DNA of 64,000 nt from Mycolicibacterium sp. CBMA 247 (GTDB taxonomy: Bacteria; Actinomycetota; Actinomycetes; Mycobacteriales; Mycobacteriaceae). The notes beneath the pieces were generated by a model. That model made no database searches. It worked only from the letters and a program-made list of their open reading frames with translations, and was not told the origin of the DNA. The translations under genes were made by a program, and so were the position numbers. The stretch's first letter is position 1, and each line of letters starts with the position of its first letter. Below are positions 25,119 through 34,081 of the stretch, piece after piece. The DNA lies in contig NZ_VTGX01000001.1 in NCBI RefSeq assembly GCF_009729095.1, forward strand, positions 1,612,001 to 1,676,000. Direction: 5' to 3'.

Positions 25119-25485
25119 CTCTCCGCTCCGGCAGCGCGCTCAGGCCGGTTCCCACGATCAGCACGAGCACACCGAACAGCGTCAGGATGTGCACCGGTGC
25201 CAGACTGAACGCCGCGATCAACCCGACCACCACCACGACCGCCATGGACAGCGCCATCGCGGCCCGGCGGTACCGCGCATCACCGGACCGGCTGCGGCCG
25301 GCCAGGAACGCCATCCCTGCGCCGGCCAGCGCCGTGAGCACGCCCACGCTGCGGAACAGGGCGCTCTCGGCGCTGGGCCAGGAGGCCGAGGCCGCAATCA
25401 GGCCGCCGACGATCAACAACACGGCGCCGACCAGCCAGCAACTGAACGAGATGGTCGCGCGGCGCGACGCTGGTGATGAAGGCAT
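25102..25485 (-). CDS. small membrane protein of unknown function
   Basis: 127 residues from the ATG at 25485; the frame extends further upstream only as arginine-rich noise inside the previous gene. Four hydrophobic segments of about 20 residues (CWLVGAVLLIVGGLIAASAS; VGVLTALAGAGMAFLAG; MALSMAVVVVVGLIAAFSLA; ILTLFGVLVLIVGTGLSAL). It lies between the other membrane genes of the hemB string with a 20-base gap on one side and an overlap on the other. No counterpart in M. tuberculosis that I recall. Function unknown. Confidence 0.75.
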   Translation of the reverse strand: MPSSPASRRATISFSCWLVGAVLLIVGGLIAASASWPSAESALFRSVGVLTALAGAGMAFLAGRSRSGDARYRRAAMALSMAVVVVVGLIAAFSLAPVHILTLFGVLVLIVGTGLSALPERRGDDGE

Positions 25486-25505
25486 TGTCGGCAAAGCGTA
25501 GCGAA

Positions 25506-25940
25506 TCAGCGGGTGAAGAAGCCGTCGGCATCCTTGCGGTGCAGCAGGTACAGCCCGCCGGCGATCAGCACCGATCCGACGACCGCGGTGACGGCGTAGC
25601 CCACCGCGGTCGGGTCTTGGCGCTGGCCGGTCAACAGGCTGCTGATCGAGTGCAGGATTGTAATCAGTCCCCCGCTGGTCAGCAGGGTGCGGGCCCAGCG
25701 ATATCCCTGGCGCATCAGCACCAGGAACGCCACCACGATCGAGGACAGCACCACCAAGAACATCACCGAGAAGACAACGGTCATCGACCGTTGCACGCCG
25801 CTGGTGGATCCGGTGAGCACGTCGATCAGATACCCGACCACCATGAGCACCAGCGCCGCCGTCCACAGCCAGAAACCCGTGTCGACGTCTTCGGGACGAC
25901 CGGCCGGGCTCTGCCGCTGTTCTGTCACCTGGTCGGTCAC
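25506..25940 (-). CDS. small membrane protein of unknown function
   Basis: 144 residues; the GTG start overlaps the hemB stop (GTGA). Four hydrophobic segments: TGFWLWTAALVLMVVGYLIDVL, MTVVFSVMFLVVLSSIVVAFLVLM, TLLTSGGLITILHSISSLL and VTAVVGSVLIAGGLYLLH, ending in a charged tail. It looks related in size and layout to the next gene downstream. Translational coupling to hemB suggests expression with heme synthesis, but no function is known. Confidence 0.8.
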   Translation of the reverse strand: MTDQVTEQRQSPAGRPEDVDTGFWLWTAALVLMVVGYLIDVLTGSTSGVQRSMTVVFSVMFLVVLSSIVVAFLVLMRQGYRWARTLLTSGGLITILHSISSLLTGQRQDPTAVGYAVTAVVGSVLIAGGLYLLHRKDADGFFTR

Positions 25941-26917
25941 GCGAGCCAGCCGGCCACATCGGCCGCCCAGTAGGTCAGCACGATGTCGGCACCGGCCCGC
26001 CGGATTCCGATCAATGACTCCAGTGCCGCGGCCTGCAAGTCGATCCAGCCATTGGCCGAGGCGGCACAGATCATCGAATACTCACCCGAAATCTGGTATG
26101 CCGCAACGGGTACCGGTGAAATATCGGCGGCGGCGCGCACCACGTCCAGGTAGCTCATCGCGGGCTTGACCATCACGATGTCGGCACCCTCGTCGATGTC
26201 GAGCTCGACCTCGTGCACGGCTTCCCGGATGTTGCCCGGATCCTGTTGGTAGGTGCGGCGATCGCCGACCAGGCTGGAGGACACCGCCTCCCGGAACGGA
26301 CCGTAGAACGCCGAGGCGAACTTGGCTGCGTAGGCCAGGATGGCGACGTCGGCGTGTCCGGCCGCATCCAGCCCGTCGCGAATGGCGGCCACCTGGCCGT
26401 CCATCATGCCGCTGGGCCCCACCATGTGTGCACCCGATTCCGCTTGCGCCACAGCAAGTTCCACATAACGGGCGGCGGTTGCATCATTATCGACCCGGCC
26501 TGCGGCATCCAGCACGCCGCAGTGCCCGTGGTCGGTGAACTCATCCAGGCAGGTGTCGGCCATCAGCACCGTGGCGTCACCGAGATCCTTGGCCAGATCA
26601 CGCAACGCCACGTTGAGAATGCCGCCCGGATCGATGCCGACGGCACCGGTCGGATCCTTGTCCTCGTCGCGGGGCACACCGAAGAGCATCAGCCCGCCCA
26701 CACCGGCGGCCACCGCGTCGGCCGCTGCCTGACGCAATGAATCCCTGGTGTGTTGCACCACGCCGGGCATCGAGGAGATCGGGCGCGGTTCGTCGATGCC
26801 GTCGGCGACGAACATCGGCAGCACCAGATGCCGTGGCTCCAAAGAAGTTTGGGCCACCAGACGACGCATCGCCGGCGTGGAGCGCAGACGACGAGGACGG
26901 TGCCTCGGGAAAGCCAC
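25937..26917 (-). CDS. hemB: porphobilinogen synthase (delta-aminolevulinate dehydratase)
   Basis: 326 residues, normal length. RPRRLRSTPAMRRLV opens the arm; DTCLDEFTDHGHCGVL carries the metal-site cysteines, ILAYAAKFASAFYGPFREA the first active-site Lys and IVMVKPAMSYLDVVR the second, which binds substrate as a Schiff base. It condenses two aminolevulinates to porphobilinogen. It follows hemD after 96 bases that contain a strong inverted repeat. Confidence 0.97.
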   Translation of the reverse strand: MAFPRHRPRRLRSTPAMRRLVAQTSLEPRHLVLPMFVADGIDEPRPISSMPGVVQHTRDSLRQAAADAVAAGVGGLMLFGVPRDEDKDPTGAVGIDPGGILNVALRDLAKDLGDATVLMADTCLDEFTDHGHCGVLDAAGRVDNDATAARYVELAVAQAESGAHMVGPSGMMDGQVAAIRDGLDAAGHADVAILAYAAKFASAFYGPFREAVSSSLVGDRRTYQQDPGNIREAVHEVELDIDEGADIVMVKPAMSYLDVVRAAADISPVPVAAYQISGEYSMICAASANGWIDLQAAALESLIGIRRAGADIVLTYWAADVAGWLA

Positions 26918-26948
26918 TAGCGCGTCTCCTTCTTCCGCGAGTTCTCCG

Positions 26949-27005
26949 CGAAACTGTATTCCGGAAGGAAAAGTTCGAGTACCAGCCTGCTGGAATACAG
27001 TTTCG
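26949..27005. promoter_or_regulatory. perfect 14-base inverted repeat between hemD and hemB
   Basis: CGAAACTGTATTCC (26949-26962) and GGAATACAGTTTCG (26992-27005) are exact complements separated by 29 bases, and pairing continues with one bulge into CCG/CGG. It fills most of the 96-base hemD-hemB gap. It could be a stem-loop that stabilises or attenuates the transcript, or a pair of protein half-sites upstream of a hemB promoter. No T run follows on either strand. Confidence 0.65.
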
Positions 27006-27013
27006 GCGGGTTG

Positions 27014-28699
27014 CTACCTGCGGCGGCTCTTCTTACGCGGCGGGGGCAGCGCCCCCTCGGCCCGCAGTCGCGCGGCGTGCTCAGCGAGCGCGTCGACCAG
27101 CGGTCCCACCGCGGCCGACTCGGGCTGCACATCCACACGCAAGCCGAATTCTGCTGCGGTTTCAGCGGTTTTCGGTCCGATGCAGGCCACGATCGTACGG
27201 GCGTGCGGCTTGCCGGCAATACCGACCAGGTTGCGCACCGTCGAGCTCGAGGTGAAGCAGACCGCGTCGAAACCACCGGTCTTGATCATCTCGCGGGTGT
27301 GCGCCGGCGGCGGAGCGGCACGCACCGTGCGGTAGGCGGTGACATCCTCGATCTCCCAGCCGCGCTCGCGCAGACCCTCGGCCAGCGTCTCGGTGGCGAT
27401 GTCGGCGCGGGGCAGCAGCACCCGGTTCACCGGATCGAAAACCTCGTCGAACGGCGGGAACTCGTCGAGCAGGCCGAGCGAGGACTGCTCGCCCGACGGC
27501 ACCAGCTCGGGGTTGATGCCGAACCCCCGCACCTTGTCGGCGGTGGCCTGCCCGACGCAGGCGATCTTCACACCGGAGAACGCGCGCGCGTCCAGGCCGA
27601 ACTCGTTGAACTTCTCCCACACCGCACGCACGGCGTTGGTCGAGGTGAACACCACCCACTGGAAGCGGCCGTCGACCAGACCCTTGACCGCGCGCTCCAT
27701 CTGCGCGGGGCTGCGCGGCGGCTCGACGGCGATCGTCGGCACCTCGATCGGCAGGGCGCCGTGGCCCACGAGCCGGTCGCTCATCTCGCCGGCCTGATCC
27801 TTGGTGCGCGGCACCAGCACGGTCCAGCCGTACAGGGCGCGGCTCTCCCACCAGTTCAGCTTGGCCCGGTTGGCCACGGTCTTGCCGATGGTGACGACCA
27901 GTGGCCCGGTCAGCGGTCCCGCCAGCTCGCTTCCGGCCGGCTTCTCCAGCACGGCCTTGTCGATCAGCCCGCCGAGGGTGGTCTCCACGGACCGCTGCTG
28001 GCAGGTGGTGCCGCTCGCGGTCACCACCGCCGGCGTGCCGTCCGACAGACCGAATTCGATCAGGGTGCGCGCGGCATCGGGCAGATGCGAGGCGGTCGCG
28101 TGCAGGATCAGCGGCCCGGGCGCGGCGGCCAGTGCGGCCCAGTCCACGTCACCGCGGACATCGGCCACGGTGTGCGAGGAACCCAGGGGCAGGCCCGCGT
28201 AGGTGGGCACCGCGCTGGTGGCGGGCAGCCCGGGAACGATCTCGAAGTTCACGTGGGTCTTGGCCAGCGCACCGACCTCGGTGATGACCGCGTCCACCGA
28301 CAGCGGGTCACCGGCGACCAGGCGCACCACGTCGTAGCCGTGGCGGGCCTCGGCGGCGAGCGTCTTGGCCACCTCGGCGGGGTCACCCAGCGCGGGGCGG
28401 ACCTCGGGCCCACCCGGGATGATGGCGACCTGCGCGGCGTCCGAGGCTCCGGCGGCGTCGGCGGCATCACCGGTCGCGGCGTCGGCCTTGGCCGGCTCAG
28501 CCGGGGCCGGGCCGGAGGCAGGTGGCAGCTCGGTGCCGATCAGCGCCAGTATGGCTTCGGGAACGTCGGGATCGGTGAACACCAACTCGGCGTGCGCCAG
28601 TACGGCTTGCGCCCGGGCGGTCAACAGCCCCGGATCTCCCGGGCCCGAACCCACAAATGTGATGCGGCCGGGCTTTGCCTTGCGGCCTCGCATGGTCAT
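27014..28699 (-). CDS. hemD: bifunctional uroporphyrinogen III synthase / uroporphyrinogen methyltransferase
   Basis: 561 residues. Residues 1-250 carry the SUMT-like methyltransferase fold ([52 protein letters not shown]); a Ala/Asp-rich insert sits near residues 60-85. From about 290 the HemD domain follows ([49 protein letters not shown]), then a basic tail. HemD closes hydroxymethylbilane to uroporphyrinogen III; the first domain would feed siroheme or B12. The fusion is the normal mycobacterial form (Rv0511). Four-base overlap with hemC. Confidence 0.95.
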   Translation of the reverse strand: MTMRGRKAKPGRITFVGSGPGDPGLLTARAQAVLAHAELVFTDPDVPEAILALIGTELPPASGPAPAEPAKADAATGDAADAAGASDAAQVAIIPGGPEVRPALGDPAEVAKTLAAEARHGYDVVRLVAGDPLSVDAVITEVGALAKTHVNFEIVPGLPATSAVPTYAGLPLGSSHTVADVRGDVDWAALAAAPGPLILHATASHLPDAARTLIEFGLSDGTPAVVTASGTTCQQRSVETTLGGLIDKAVLEKPAGSELAGPLTGPLVVTIGKTVANRAKLNWWESRALYGWTVLVPRTKDQAGEMSDRLVGHGALPIEVPTIAVEPPRSPAQMERAVKGLVDGRFQWVVFTSTNAVRAVWEKFNEFGLDARAFSGVKIACVGQATADKVRGFGINPELVPSGEQSSLGLLDEFPPFDEVFDPVNRVLLPRADIATETLAEGLRERGWEIEDVTAYRTVRAAPPPAHTREMIKTGGFDAVCFTSSSTVRNLVGIAGKPHARTIVACIGPKTAETAAEFGLRVDVQPESAAVGPLVDALAEHAARLRAEGALPPPRKKSRRR

Positions 28700-29652
28700 T
28701 CTTCACTCCCGCGCTCTACCAACAGCTCGCGTGCACCCAGCTCGAAAAGCTCCGCAGCCACCGAGACACCCAAGTCAGCGGCCCGATCAGGAGTTCCGAT
28801 GCCGGACGCACGGATCACGTCGGATCCGTCCAGCGTCGCTACGCAGCCGCGCAACGACAGCTCCTCGAAGACATTGCCTTCCTCATCGATGGACTCGACC
28901 ACTTCAGCGATCGCGCCCACCGGTGCGGAACAGCCCGCCTCCAGTTCGGCGAGCAGGGTCCGTTCGGCGGTGACCGCGGCGCGCGTGTCGGCGTCATCCA
29001 ACTCCGACAGCACCGAAATCAGCTCGGTGTCGCCGGAGCGGCATTCCAACGCGAGCGCCCCCTGAGCCGGCGCTGGCAACATCTGCACCGGCTCGAGCGT
29101 CTCGGTGACTACATCGACGCGTCCGATACGGGCGAGACCCGCACGGGCGACCACGATGGCGTCGAGATCACCGCTCGTAACCCTGTTCAACCTGGTATCT
29201 AGGTTGCCTCGTAGGGGGCGAATTTCCAAACCGAGACCCAGTGCTCTAAGCTGCGCGGCCCGGCGCGCACTCGAGGTGCCGATCACCGACCCGGCCGGCA
29301 ACTCGCCGAGCACCATTCCGTCACGCGCCACCAGCGCGTCACGGGGATCCTCACGACGCGGGACGGCGGCGATCACGAACCGTTCGTCACGTGCGGTGGG
29401 CAAATCTTTGTAAGAGTGCACGGCCATGTCGACATCCCCAGCCGCGATCGCTTCTCTCAGCGCCGCGGTGAACACCCCGACGCCGATCTCGGCGATCGGC
29501 CCCTGGTTGCGGTCGCCCTCGGTCGAGATGATCACCAGCTCGCAGGCATGCCCAGCAGCCAGCAAAGCATCCCTGATGGTGCCGGCCTGCGTGGTCGCCA
29601 GCAGGCTACCCCGGGTGCCGATCCGGATTACCGTGTCGCGCGTTTTTACCAA
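28696..29652 (-). CDS. hemC: hydroxymethylbilane synthase
   Basis: 318 residues. [41 protein letters not shown] and [34 protein letters not shown] are the diagnostic blocks, and [11 protein letters not shown] holds the cysteine that carries the dipyrromethane cofactor. The start is a TTG at 29652 with AGTAGG upstream; no better start exists before the conserved VIRIGTRGS. It polymerises four porphobilinogens. Four bases after the hemA stop. Confidence 0.96.
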   Translation of the reverse strand: MVKTRDTVIRIGTRGSLLATTQAGTIRDALLAAGHACELVIISTEGDRNQGPIAEIGVGVFTAALREAIAAGDVDMAVHSYKDLPTARDERFVIAAVPRREDPRDALVARDGMVLGELPAGSVIGTSSARRAAQLRALGLGLEIRPLRGNLDTRLNRVTSGDLDAIVVARAGLARIGRVDVVTETLEPVQMLPAPAQGALALECRSGDTELISVLSELDDADTRAAVTAERTLLAELEAGCSAPVGAIAEVVESIDEEGNVFEELSLRGCVATLDGSDVIRASGIGTPDRAADLGVSVAAELFELGARELLVERGSEE

Positions 29653-29655
29653 GAC

Positions 29656-31011
29656 CTACTCAGACTTATCGAGATCTGTTGTCATAAAGGGCAATTCGCT
29701 GGCCGCCACAGCTTCGACGGCCTGCGGATCGAGTTCGAACAGCTCGCGCAGGGCCTCTGCGTAGCTGTCCCCGCCAGGCGCGCTGGCGAGTTGTTTCACC
29801 CGCACCGTGGGTGCGTGCAAAAGCTTGTCGACGACGCGGCGGACAGTTTTGGCCACCTCGTCGCGGTGCGCCGCCTCCAGTTCGGGCAGCCGGTTGTCCA
29901 GGCGCAGCAACTCGGCCTCCACCACGTCGGCGGCACGTTGCCGCAGCGCGGTGACGGTCGGGGTGACCTCGGCCATCCGCTGGCCGGCCAGGTAGTTGGC
30001 AACCTCGGTGGTGACGATCGTGCGGGCCGCGTCGGCATCGGTGGCCGCGGCCCGCGCCGACGGCTCCCGCTGGATCCGGTCCATGTCGACCACCCAGACA
30101 CCGGGCAGCCCGGACACCGCCGGATCGACGTCGCGCGGCATACCGAGGTCACAGATGACCAGCTGCCGATCACCGCCGGCGGCGTTGCGCTGAGCCAGTG
30201 CATGGTGCACGTCGGCCAGGGAGACCACCGGCCGCACCGCGCCGGTGCTGCTGACCACGACGTCGGCGTCGGCCAGGGCTTCCGCCAGGTTGTCCAGGGA
30301 CATCGCCTCGGCCTGGACACCCTGCTCGGTGAGGTTCTCGGCCAGGCGCTGGGCCCGCGGCAGCGAGCGGTTCACCACGTGGACCCGATCGATTCCGGCC
30401 CGCACCAGGTGTGCGCCGGACAGGGCGCCCATCGAGCCCGCGCCGATCACGGCCGCGGTGCGGCCGGCGAGCCCGCCGGCGAGTTTGGCTTCGGCCATGC
30501 CGAGGGCGACCGAGACCACCGATGCGCCCGCGGCGTCGATCCCGGTCTCGGAGTGCACCCGCTTGCCGACGTTCAGCGCCCGCTGGGCCAGCTCGTGCAG
30601 GGTGCGCCCGACGGTCTGGTGTTCCTCGGCCGACGCATAAGCGCGACGCACCTGCCCCAGTACCTGGGCTTCACCGATGACGGCCGAATCCAGGCCGCTG
30701 GTCACCGCAAACAGATGTTCGACGGCTGCCTCGGCGTAGCGCACGTAGGCGTATTTGGTGAGATCGTTGAGCGACATGCCGGAGTGGTCGGAGAGCACCT
30801 GCCCGATGATCGACAGGCCCGCGTGGAACGCCTCGACCACGGCATATACCTCGACGCGGTTGCACGTCGAGAGCACCATGGCCTCGGTGACCAACGAGGA
30901 TCGCAGCACCTCGTCGATGATCTTGGCCTGATCCGATTCGTCAGTGCTCAACTGCTCGAGAACCGACACCGGCGCGCTGCGGTGCGAAACCCCGAATAGC
31001 AGCACACTCAC
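29656..31011 (-). CDS. hemA: glutamyl-tRNA reductase
   Basis: 451 residues from a GTG at 31011. [21 protein letters not shown] opens the protein, [13 protein letters not shown] holds the catalytic Cys near residue 50, and [22 protein letters not shown] is the NADPH site. The C-terminal dimerisation helix ([32 protein letters not shown]) is intact. It reduces Glu-tRNA to glutamate semialdehyde, the entry to heme synthesis. First heme gene of the hemA-hemC-hemD-hemB operon. Confidence 0.97.
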   Translation of the reverse strand: MSVLLFGVSHRSAPVSVLEQLSTDESDQAKIIDEVLRSSLVTEAMVLSTCNRVEVYAVVEAFHAGLSIIGQVLSDHSGMSLNDLTKYAYVRYAEAAVEHLFAVTSGLDSAVIGEAQVLGQVRRAYASAEEHQTVGRTLHELAQRALNVGKRVHSETGIDAAGASVVSVALGMAEAKLAGGLAGRTAAVIGAGSMGALSGAHLVRAGIDRVHVVNRSLPRAQRLAENLTEQGVQAEAMSLDNLAEALADADVVVSSTGAVRPVVSLADVHHALAQRNAAGGDRQLVICDLGMPRDVDPAVSGLPGVWVVDMDRIQREPSARAAATDADAARTIVTTEVANYLAGQRMAEVTPTVTALRQRAADVVEAELLRLDNRLPELEAAHRDEVAKTVRRVVDKLLHAPTVRVKQLASAPGGDSYAEALRELFELDPQAVEAVAASELPFMTTDLDKSE

Positions 31012-31063
31012 GGCTTCATCACCACGTCACCAAGGTAATCGTTTCCGGCCCGCCCACCAAATT

Positions 31064-31348
31064 TCATCTGGTGGAGAGGTCGGCCCGAAGCTGCTGCTCG
31101 TCGACTTCCCAATAGCTGTGCTCGGTCCCGTTCAGCAAAATCACCGGCAACAAGTCACCGAACCGGGCCCGCAGCGTCGTGTCGCCGGTCACGGCTGCGA
31201 CGTCGACGTCGGTATTCACCAGCTCGAAGTCCAGTTCCTCGCGCAGCGCGGCCAGCTGCTGCGCCGCCCGGGCGCACATGCCGCAGCCCGCCCGGGTCAG
31301 CAACGTCACAGTGGCTCGACCGCCGGTACCCGCCTGCTCGCGCTCCAC
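31064..31348 (-). CDS. glutaredoxin-like thiol protein (Rv0508-like)
   Basis: 94 residues from a GTG. The active site is CGMC in VTLLTRAGCGMCARAAQQL, followed by ELVNTDVDVAAVTGDTTLRARFGDLLPVILLNGTEHSYWEVDEQQL with the cis-Pro in LLPVILLNG. This is the DUF836/glutaredoxin-like thioredoxin fold. It sits 52 bases upstream of hemA on the same strand and divergent from serB1. A reductase partner is unknown; the operon position suggests a redox role around heme synthesis. Confidence 0.88.
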   Translation of the reverse strand: MEREQAGTGGRATVTLLTRAGCGMCARAAQQLAALREELDFELVNTDVDVAAVTGDTTLRARFGDLLPVILLNGTEHSYWEVDEQQLRADLSTR

Positions 31349-31386
31349 ACCGCCAGTATCCCGGCCCGGTGACTTAGGGTGAATTC

Positions 31387-32280
31387 GTGCCCGAATCCGC
31401 TAGTGCCGATGCGCTCGAACAGGAGCTTGCCGCCGAGGCCGGCGCCGAACTCGCTGTCACCGAGCTCGGGTCCGACACCGACACCGCCGCAACCCCGGCG
31501 CCGCCCCCCGATCTGACGGCCGCGGCGTTCTTCGACGTCGACAACACCCTGGTGCACGGATCGTCGCTGGTGCACTTCGCCCGCGGCCTGGCCGCGCGCA
31601 AGTACTTCACGTATAGCGACATCCTGGGCATCGCGTATGCGCAGGCCAAGTTCCAGTTCACCGGCAAGGAGAACAGCGACGACGTGGCCGCGGGCCGGCG
31701 CAAGGCGCTGGCGTTCATCGAGGGCCGCTCGACCGCCGAGCTCACCGAGCTTGGCGAGGAGATCTACGACGAGATCATCGCCGACAAGATCTGGCCGGGG
31801 ACCAGGGCGCTGGCCCAGATGCACCTCGACGCCGGTCAGCAGGTGTGGCTGGTCACCGCGACCCCCTACGAACTGGCCGGCACGATCGCCAAGCGGCTGG
31901 GATTGACGGGCGCGCTGGGGACGGTCGCCGAGTCGGTCGACGGGGTGTTCACCGGCCGGCTGGTCGGCGACATCCTGCACGGCACCGGCAAGGCCCACGC
32001 GGTGCGCTCGCTGGCCATCCGGGAGGGGCTCAACCTGCGCCGGTGCACCGCCTATTCGGACAGCTTCAACGACGTGCCGATGCTGTCGCTGGTCGGTACC
32101 GCGGTGGCGATCAACCCCGATGCCGCCCTGCGGGATGTGGCCAGGGAGCGGGGCTGGGAGATCCGCGACTTCCGCACGGCGCGCAAGGCCGCGCGTATCG
32201 GTGTGCCGTCGGCGTTGGCGCTCGGTGCACTGGGCGGCGCACTGGCGGCTGCCGCGTCACGCCGCCACGACATTCGCTGA
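31387..32280 (+). CDS. serB1: HAD-superfamily SerB-like phosphatase (SerB1-like)
   Basis: 297 residues. The nucleophile motif is [20 protein letters not shown] near residue 50, [13 protein letters not shown] carries the second motif Thr, and [26 protein letters not shown] is the C-terminal metal-binding motif of HAD subfamily IB. It probably dephosphorylates a small phosphomonoester such as phosphoserine; mycobacteria have another SerB2 for serine. The N-terminal 40 residues are acidic and Ala-rich. Start GTG at 31387. In M. tuberculosis mmpS2/mmpL2 stand between this gene and Rv0508; here they are absent. Confidence 0.88.
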   Translation: MPESASADALEQELAAEAGAELAVTELGSDTDTAATPAPPPDLTAAAFFDVDNTLVHGSSLVHFARGLAARKYFTYSDILGIAYAQAKFQFTGKENSDDVAAGRRKALAFIEGRSTAELTELGEEIYDEIIADKIWPGTRALAQMHLDAGQQVWLVTATPYELAGTIAKRLGLTGALGTVAESVDGVFTGRLVGDILHGTGKAHAVRSLAIREGLNLRRCTAYSDSFNDVPMLSLVGTAVAINPDAALRDVARERGWEIRDFRTARKAARIGVPSALALGALGGALAAAASRRHDIR

Positions 32281-32287
32281 GCAAGCG

Positions 32288-32365
32288 GGCCGCGCTGATA
32301 GGCATCCGCGGCAGGCCGCGCTGATAGGCTGCCGCGGCGGGCCGCGCTACCGGGCTCCGCAGCCA
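32288..32365. repeat. three tandem 26-base repeats, each a hairpin
   Basis: Copies at 32288-32313, 32314-32339 and 32340-32365 share GGCCGCGCT at the start and a CCGC(G/A)GC end. Copies 1 and 2 differ mainly in the middle; copy 3 is more divergent. In copies 1 and 2 GCCGCG and CGCGGC can pair. They lie 8 bases after the serB1 stop. Confidence 0.75.
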
Positions 32366-32406
32366 GGCACGTTTGTGCGCACCGCACACCGAACAGCGCA
32401 GGGAAT

Positions 32407-32940
32407 ATGAGCATCGCCGCAAACATCATCGGAACTCACTACCGGTACCCCGACTACTTCGAGGTCGACCGGGAAAAGGTCCGCGAGTTCGCCCGCGCGG
32501 TCAAGGACGACCATCCTGCGCACTATGACGCCGATGTCGCCAAGGAATACGGCTACGACTCGGTGGTGGCATCGGTCACGTTCCTGGCGGTGGCCGGCCG
32601 ACGGGTCCAGCTGGAGCTGTTCGACAAGTTCGACATTCCGATCAACCTGGAACGCGTGCTGCACCGCGACCAGAAGCTGATCTTCCACCGGCCGATCCTG
32701 GTCGGCGACAAGCTGTGGTTCGACTCCTACCTGGACTCGGTCATCGAGTCGCACGGCACCGTGATCTGCGAGGTCCGGGCCGAGGTCACCGACGACGACG
32801 GCAACCCGGTAGCCACCAGCATCGTCACCATGCTCGGCGAGGCGGCCCAGGACGAGGCCGACGAGATCAGTTCACAGATCGCCGCGGCACGCGACGCCGC
32901 GATCGCCAAGATGATTGCTGGGCAAAAGTCCGGAGCCTGA
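32407..32940 (+). CDS. MaoC-like dehydratase N-terminal domain protein (UPF0336, Rv0504c-like)
   Basis: 177 residues, one hot-dog domain: [36 protein letters not shown], then [27 protein letters not shown], then [27 protein letters not shown]. This is the FAS1-type/HadA-like fold of UPF0336. HadA and HadC of mycolate synthesis belong to the same group, but this copy lies outside the hadABC locus and lacks the partner with the HxxD hydratase site. It may dehydrate or bind a 3-hydroxyacyl chain with a missing partner. Downstream cmaA2 of M. tuberculosis is absent. Confidence 0.85.
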   Translation: MSIAANIIGTHYRYPDYFEVDREKVREFARAVKDDHPAHYDADVAKEYGYDSVVASVTFLAVAGRRVQLELFDKFDIPINLERVLHRDQKLIFHRPILVGDKLWFDSYLDSVIESHGTVICEVRAEVTDDDGNPVATSIVTMLGEAAQDEADEISSQIAAARDAAIAKMIAGQKSGA

Positions 32941-32977
32941 TCTTTTCCCGCGCGAGCGGGACGGCGAGGCGAAAAAC

Positions 32978-34045
32978 TCAGCCGAAGAACATGTTTCGGC
33001 GACCCGCCAGCAGCTGGTACAGCGTGTGCTGGATGGTCTCGCGGACCTGATCGGTGAGCTCGAAAGTGATCATCGGATCGTCGGCGGCGGTCTCGTCGTA
33101 ATCCGCGGTCTCGATCGGCTCGCCGAACTGGATGTGCCACTTCGACGGCAACGGCAGCAACCCGAGCGGACCGGCCAGCGGGAACAGCGGGGTCACCGGG
33201 AAGTACGGCAGACCGAGCAACCGGGCCAGCAGCTTGACGTCGGCCATCATCGGGTAGATCTCCTCCGACCCAACGATCGAGCACGGCACGATCGGCGCGT
33301 GGGCCCGCAGAGCTGCGGAAACGAAGCCGCCACGGCCGAACCGCTGCAACTTGTAGCGGTCCTTGAAGTTCTTGCCCAGCCCTTTGAAGCCCTCCGGAAA
33401 GACGGCGGTGAGCTCACCGTTGGCCAGCAGTCGATGCGCGTCGGTGGTGCAGGCCACGGTGTGCCCGGCCTTGCGCGCGGCCTGCCCGACCATCGGCAGA
33501 TCGAAGACCAGATCGGCGGCCAGCAGGCGCAGATCCCGATGCGCGGGGTGGTGGTCGTGCACGGCCACCTGAGTCATCAGTCCGTCGAAGGGCAACACCC
33601 CGGCGTGGTTCGCCACCACAAGCGCCGCGCCACTCACGGGGAGATTCTCGATACCGGACACCTCGACCCGGAACCAGGACCTGAACAGTGTCCTGAGCAA
33701 AGGCAAAAAGATTGCATTGGTGATGTGCGGATCGAAGCCGAACTCGTCCACCGAGTACTCACCGGTCATCCGGGTGCGGAGGAATTCCGAGACCGACGCG
33801 ATCCGCTTGGCGAGTTCGCTGGGTCCCTCGTCGACCACCGAATGGCCTGACACGCTGCTCCGCCGCTGATCGATCTCGCGGACCACCGCGGCAATTTGCT
33901 CGGCCGAGGCGCGGCTACCCGGATCGGCTAGGACCGACGGATGTCGGCGGGCGCTATCGGACCGGGCCGCTGCTCGGCGCGCAGCAGAGGAACGACTCGA
34001 GTTCCCATGTAGCGGAATGACTTTCGCTTTAGGTTCGCCCGCCAC
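32978..34045 (-). CDS. PlsC-like acyltransferase (Rv0502-like)
   Basis: 355 residues from a GTG at 34045. The acyltransferase motif NHAGVLPFDG (HxxxxD type) is near residue 150 and VFPEGFKGLGKNFKDRYKLQRFGRGGF holds the second conserved motif with the phosphate-binding EG. The N-terminal 110 residues are charged and low in structure. Such enzymes move an acyl chain from CoA or ACP to a glycerophospholipid or other lipid acceptor at the membrane. It lies 37 bases downstream of the galE2 gene on the same strand. Confidence 0.88.
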   Translation of the reverse strand: MAGEPKAKVIPLHGNSSRSSAARRAAARSDSARRHPSVLADPGSRASAEQIAAVVREIDQRRSSVSGHSVVDEGPSELAKRIASVSEFLRTRMTGEYSVDEFGFDPHITNAIFLPLLRTLFRSWFRVEVSGIENLPVSGAALVVANHAGVLPFDGLMTQVAVHDHHPAHRDLRLLAADLVFDLPMVGQAARKAGHTVACTTDAHRLLANGELTAVFPEGFKGLGKNFKDRYKLQRFGRGGFVSAALRAHAPIVPCSIVGSEEIYPMMADVKLLARLLGLPYFPVTPLFPLAGPLGLLPLPSKWHIQFGEPIETADYDETAADDPMITFELTDQVRETIQHTLYQLLAGRRNMFFG

Positions 34046-34081
34046 GTCGATACCTTCTCCCCACCCCGGATAGAGCCAGCT

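Noticed and set aside
25486-25959. Extension of the 25102-25485 frame to 25959
   Set aside because: The added 158 codons are an arginine-rich shadow of the neighbouring membrane gene, and an ATG at 25485 starts the hydrophobic protein.
26980-27005. LexA/SOS box in the hemD-hemB gap (GTTCGA half-site)
   Set aside because: Only one half of TCGAAC-N4-GTTCGA is present; the second half is missing.
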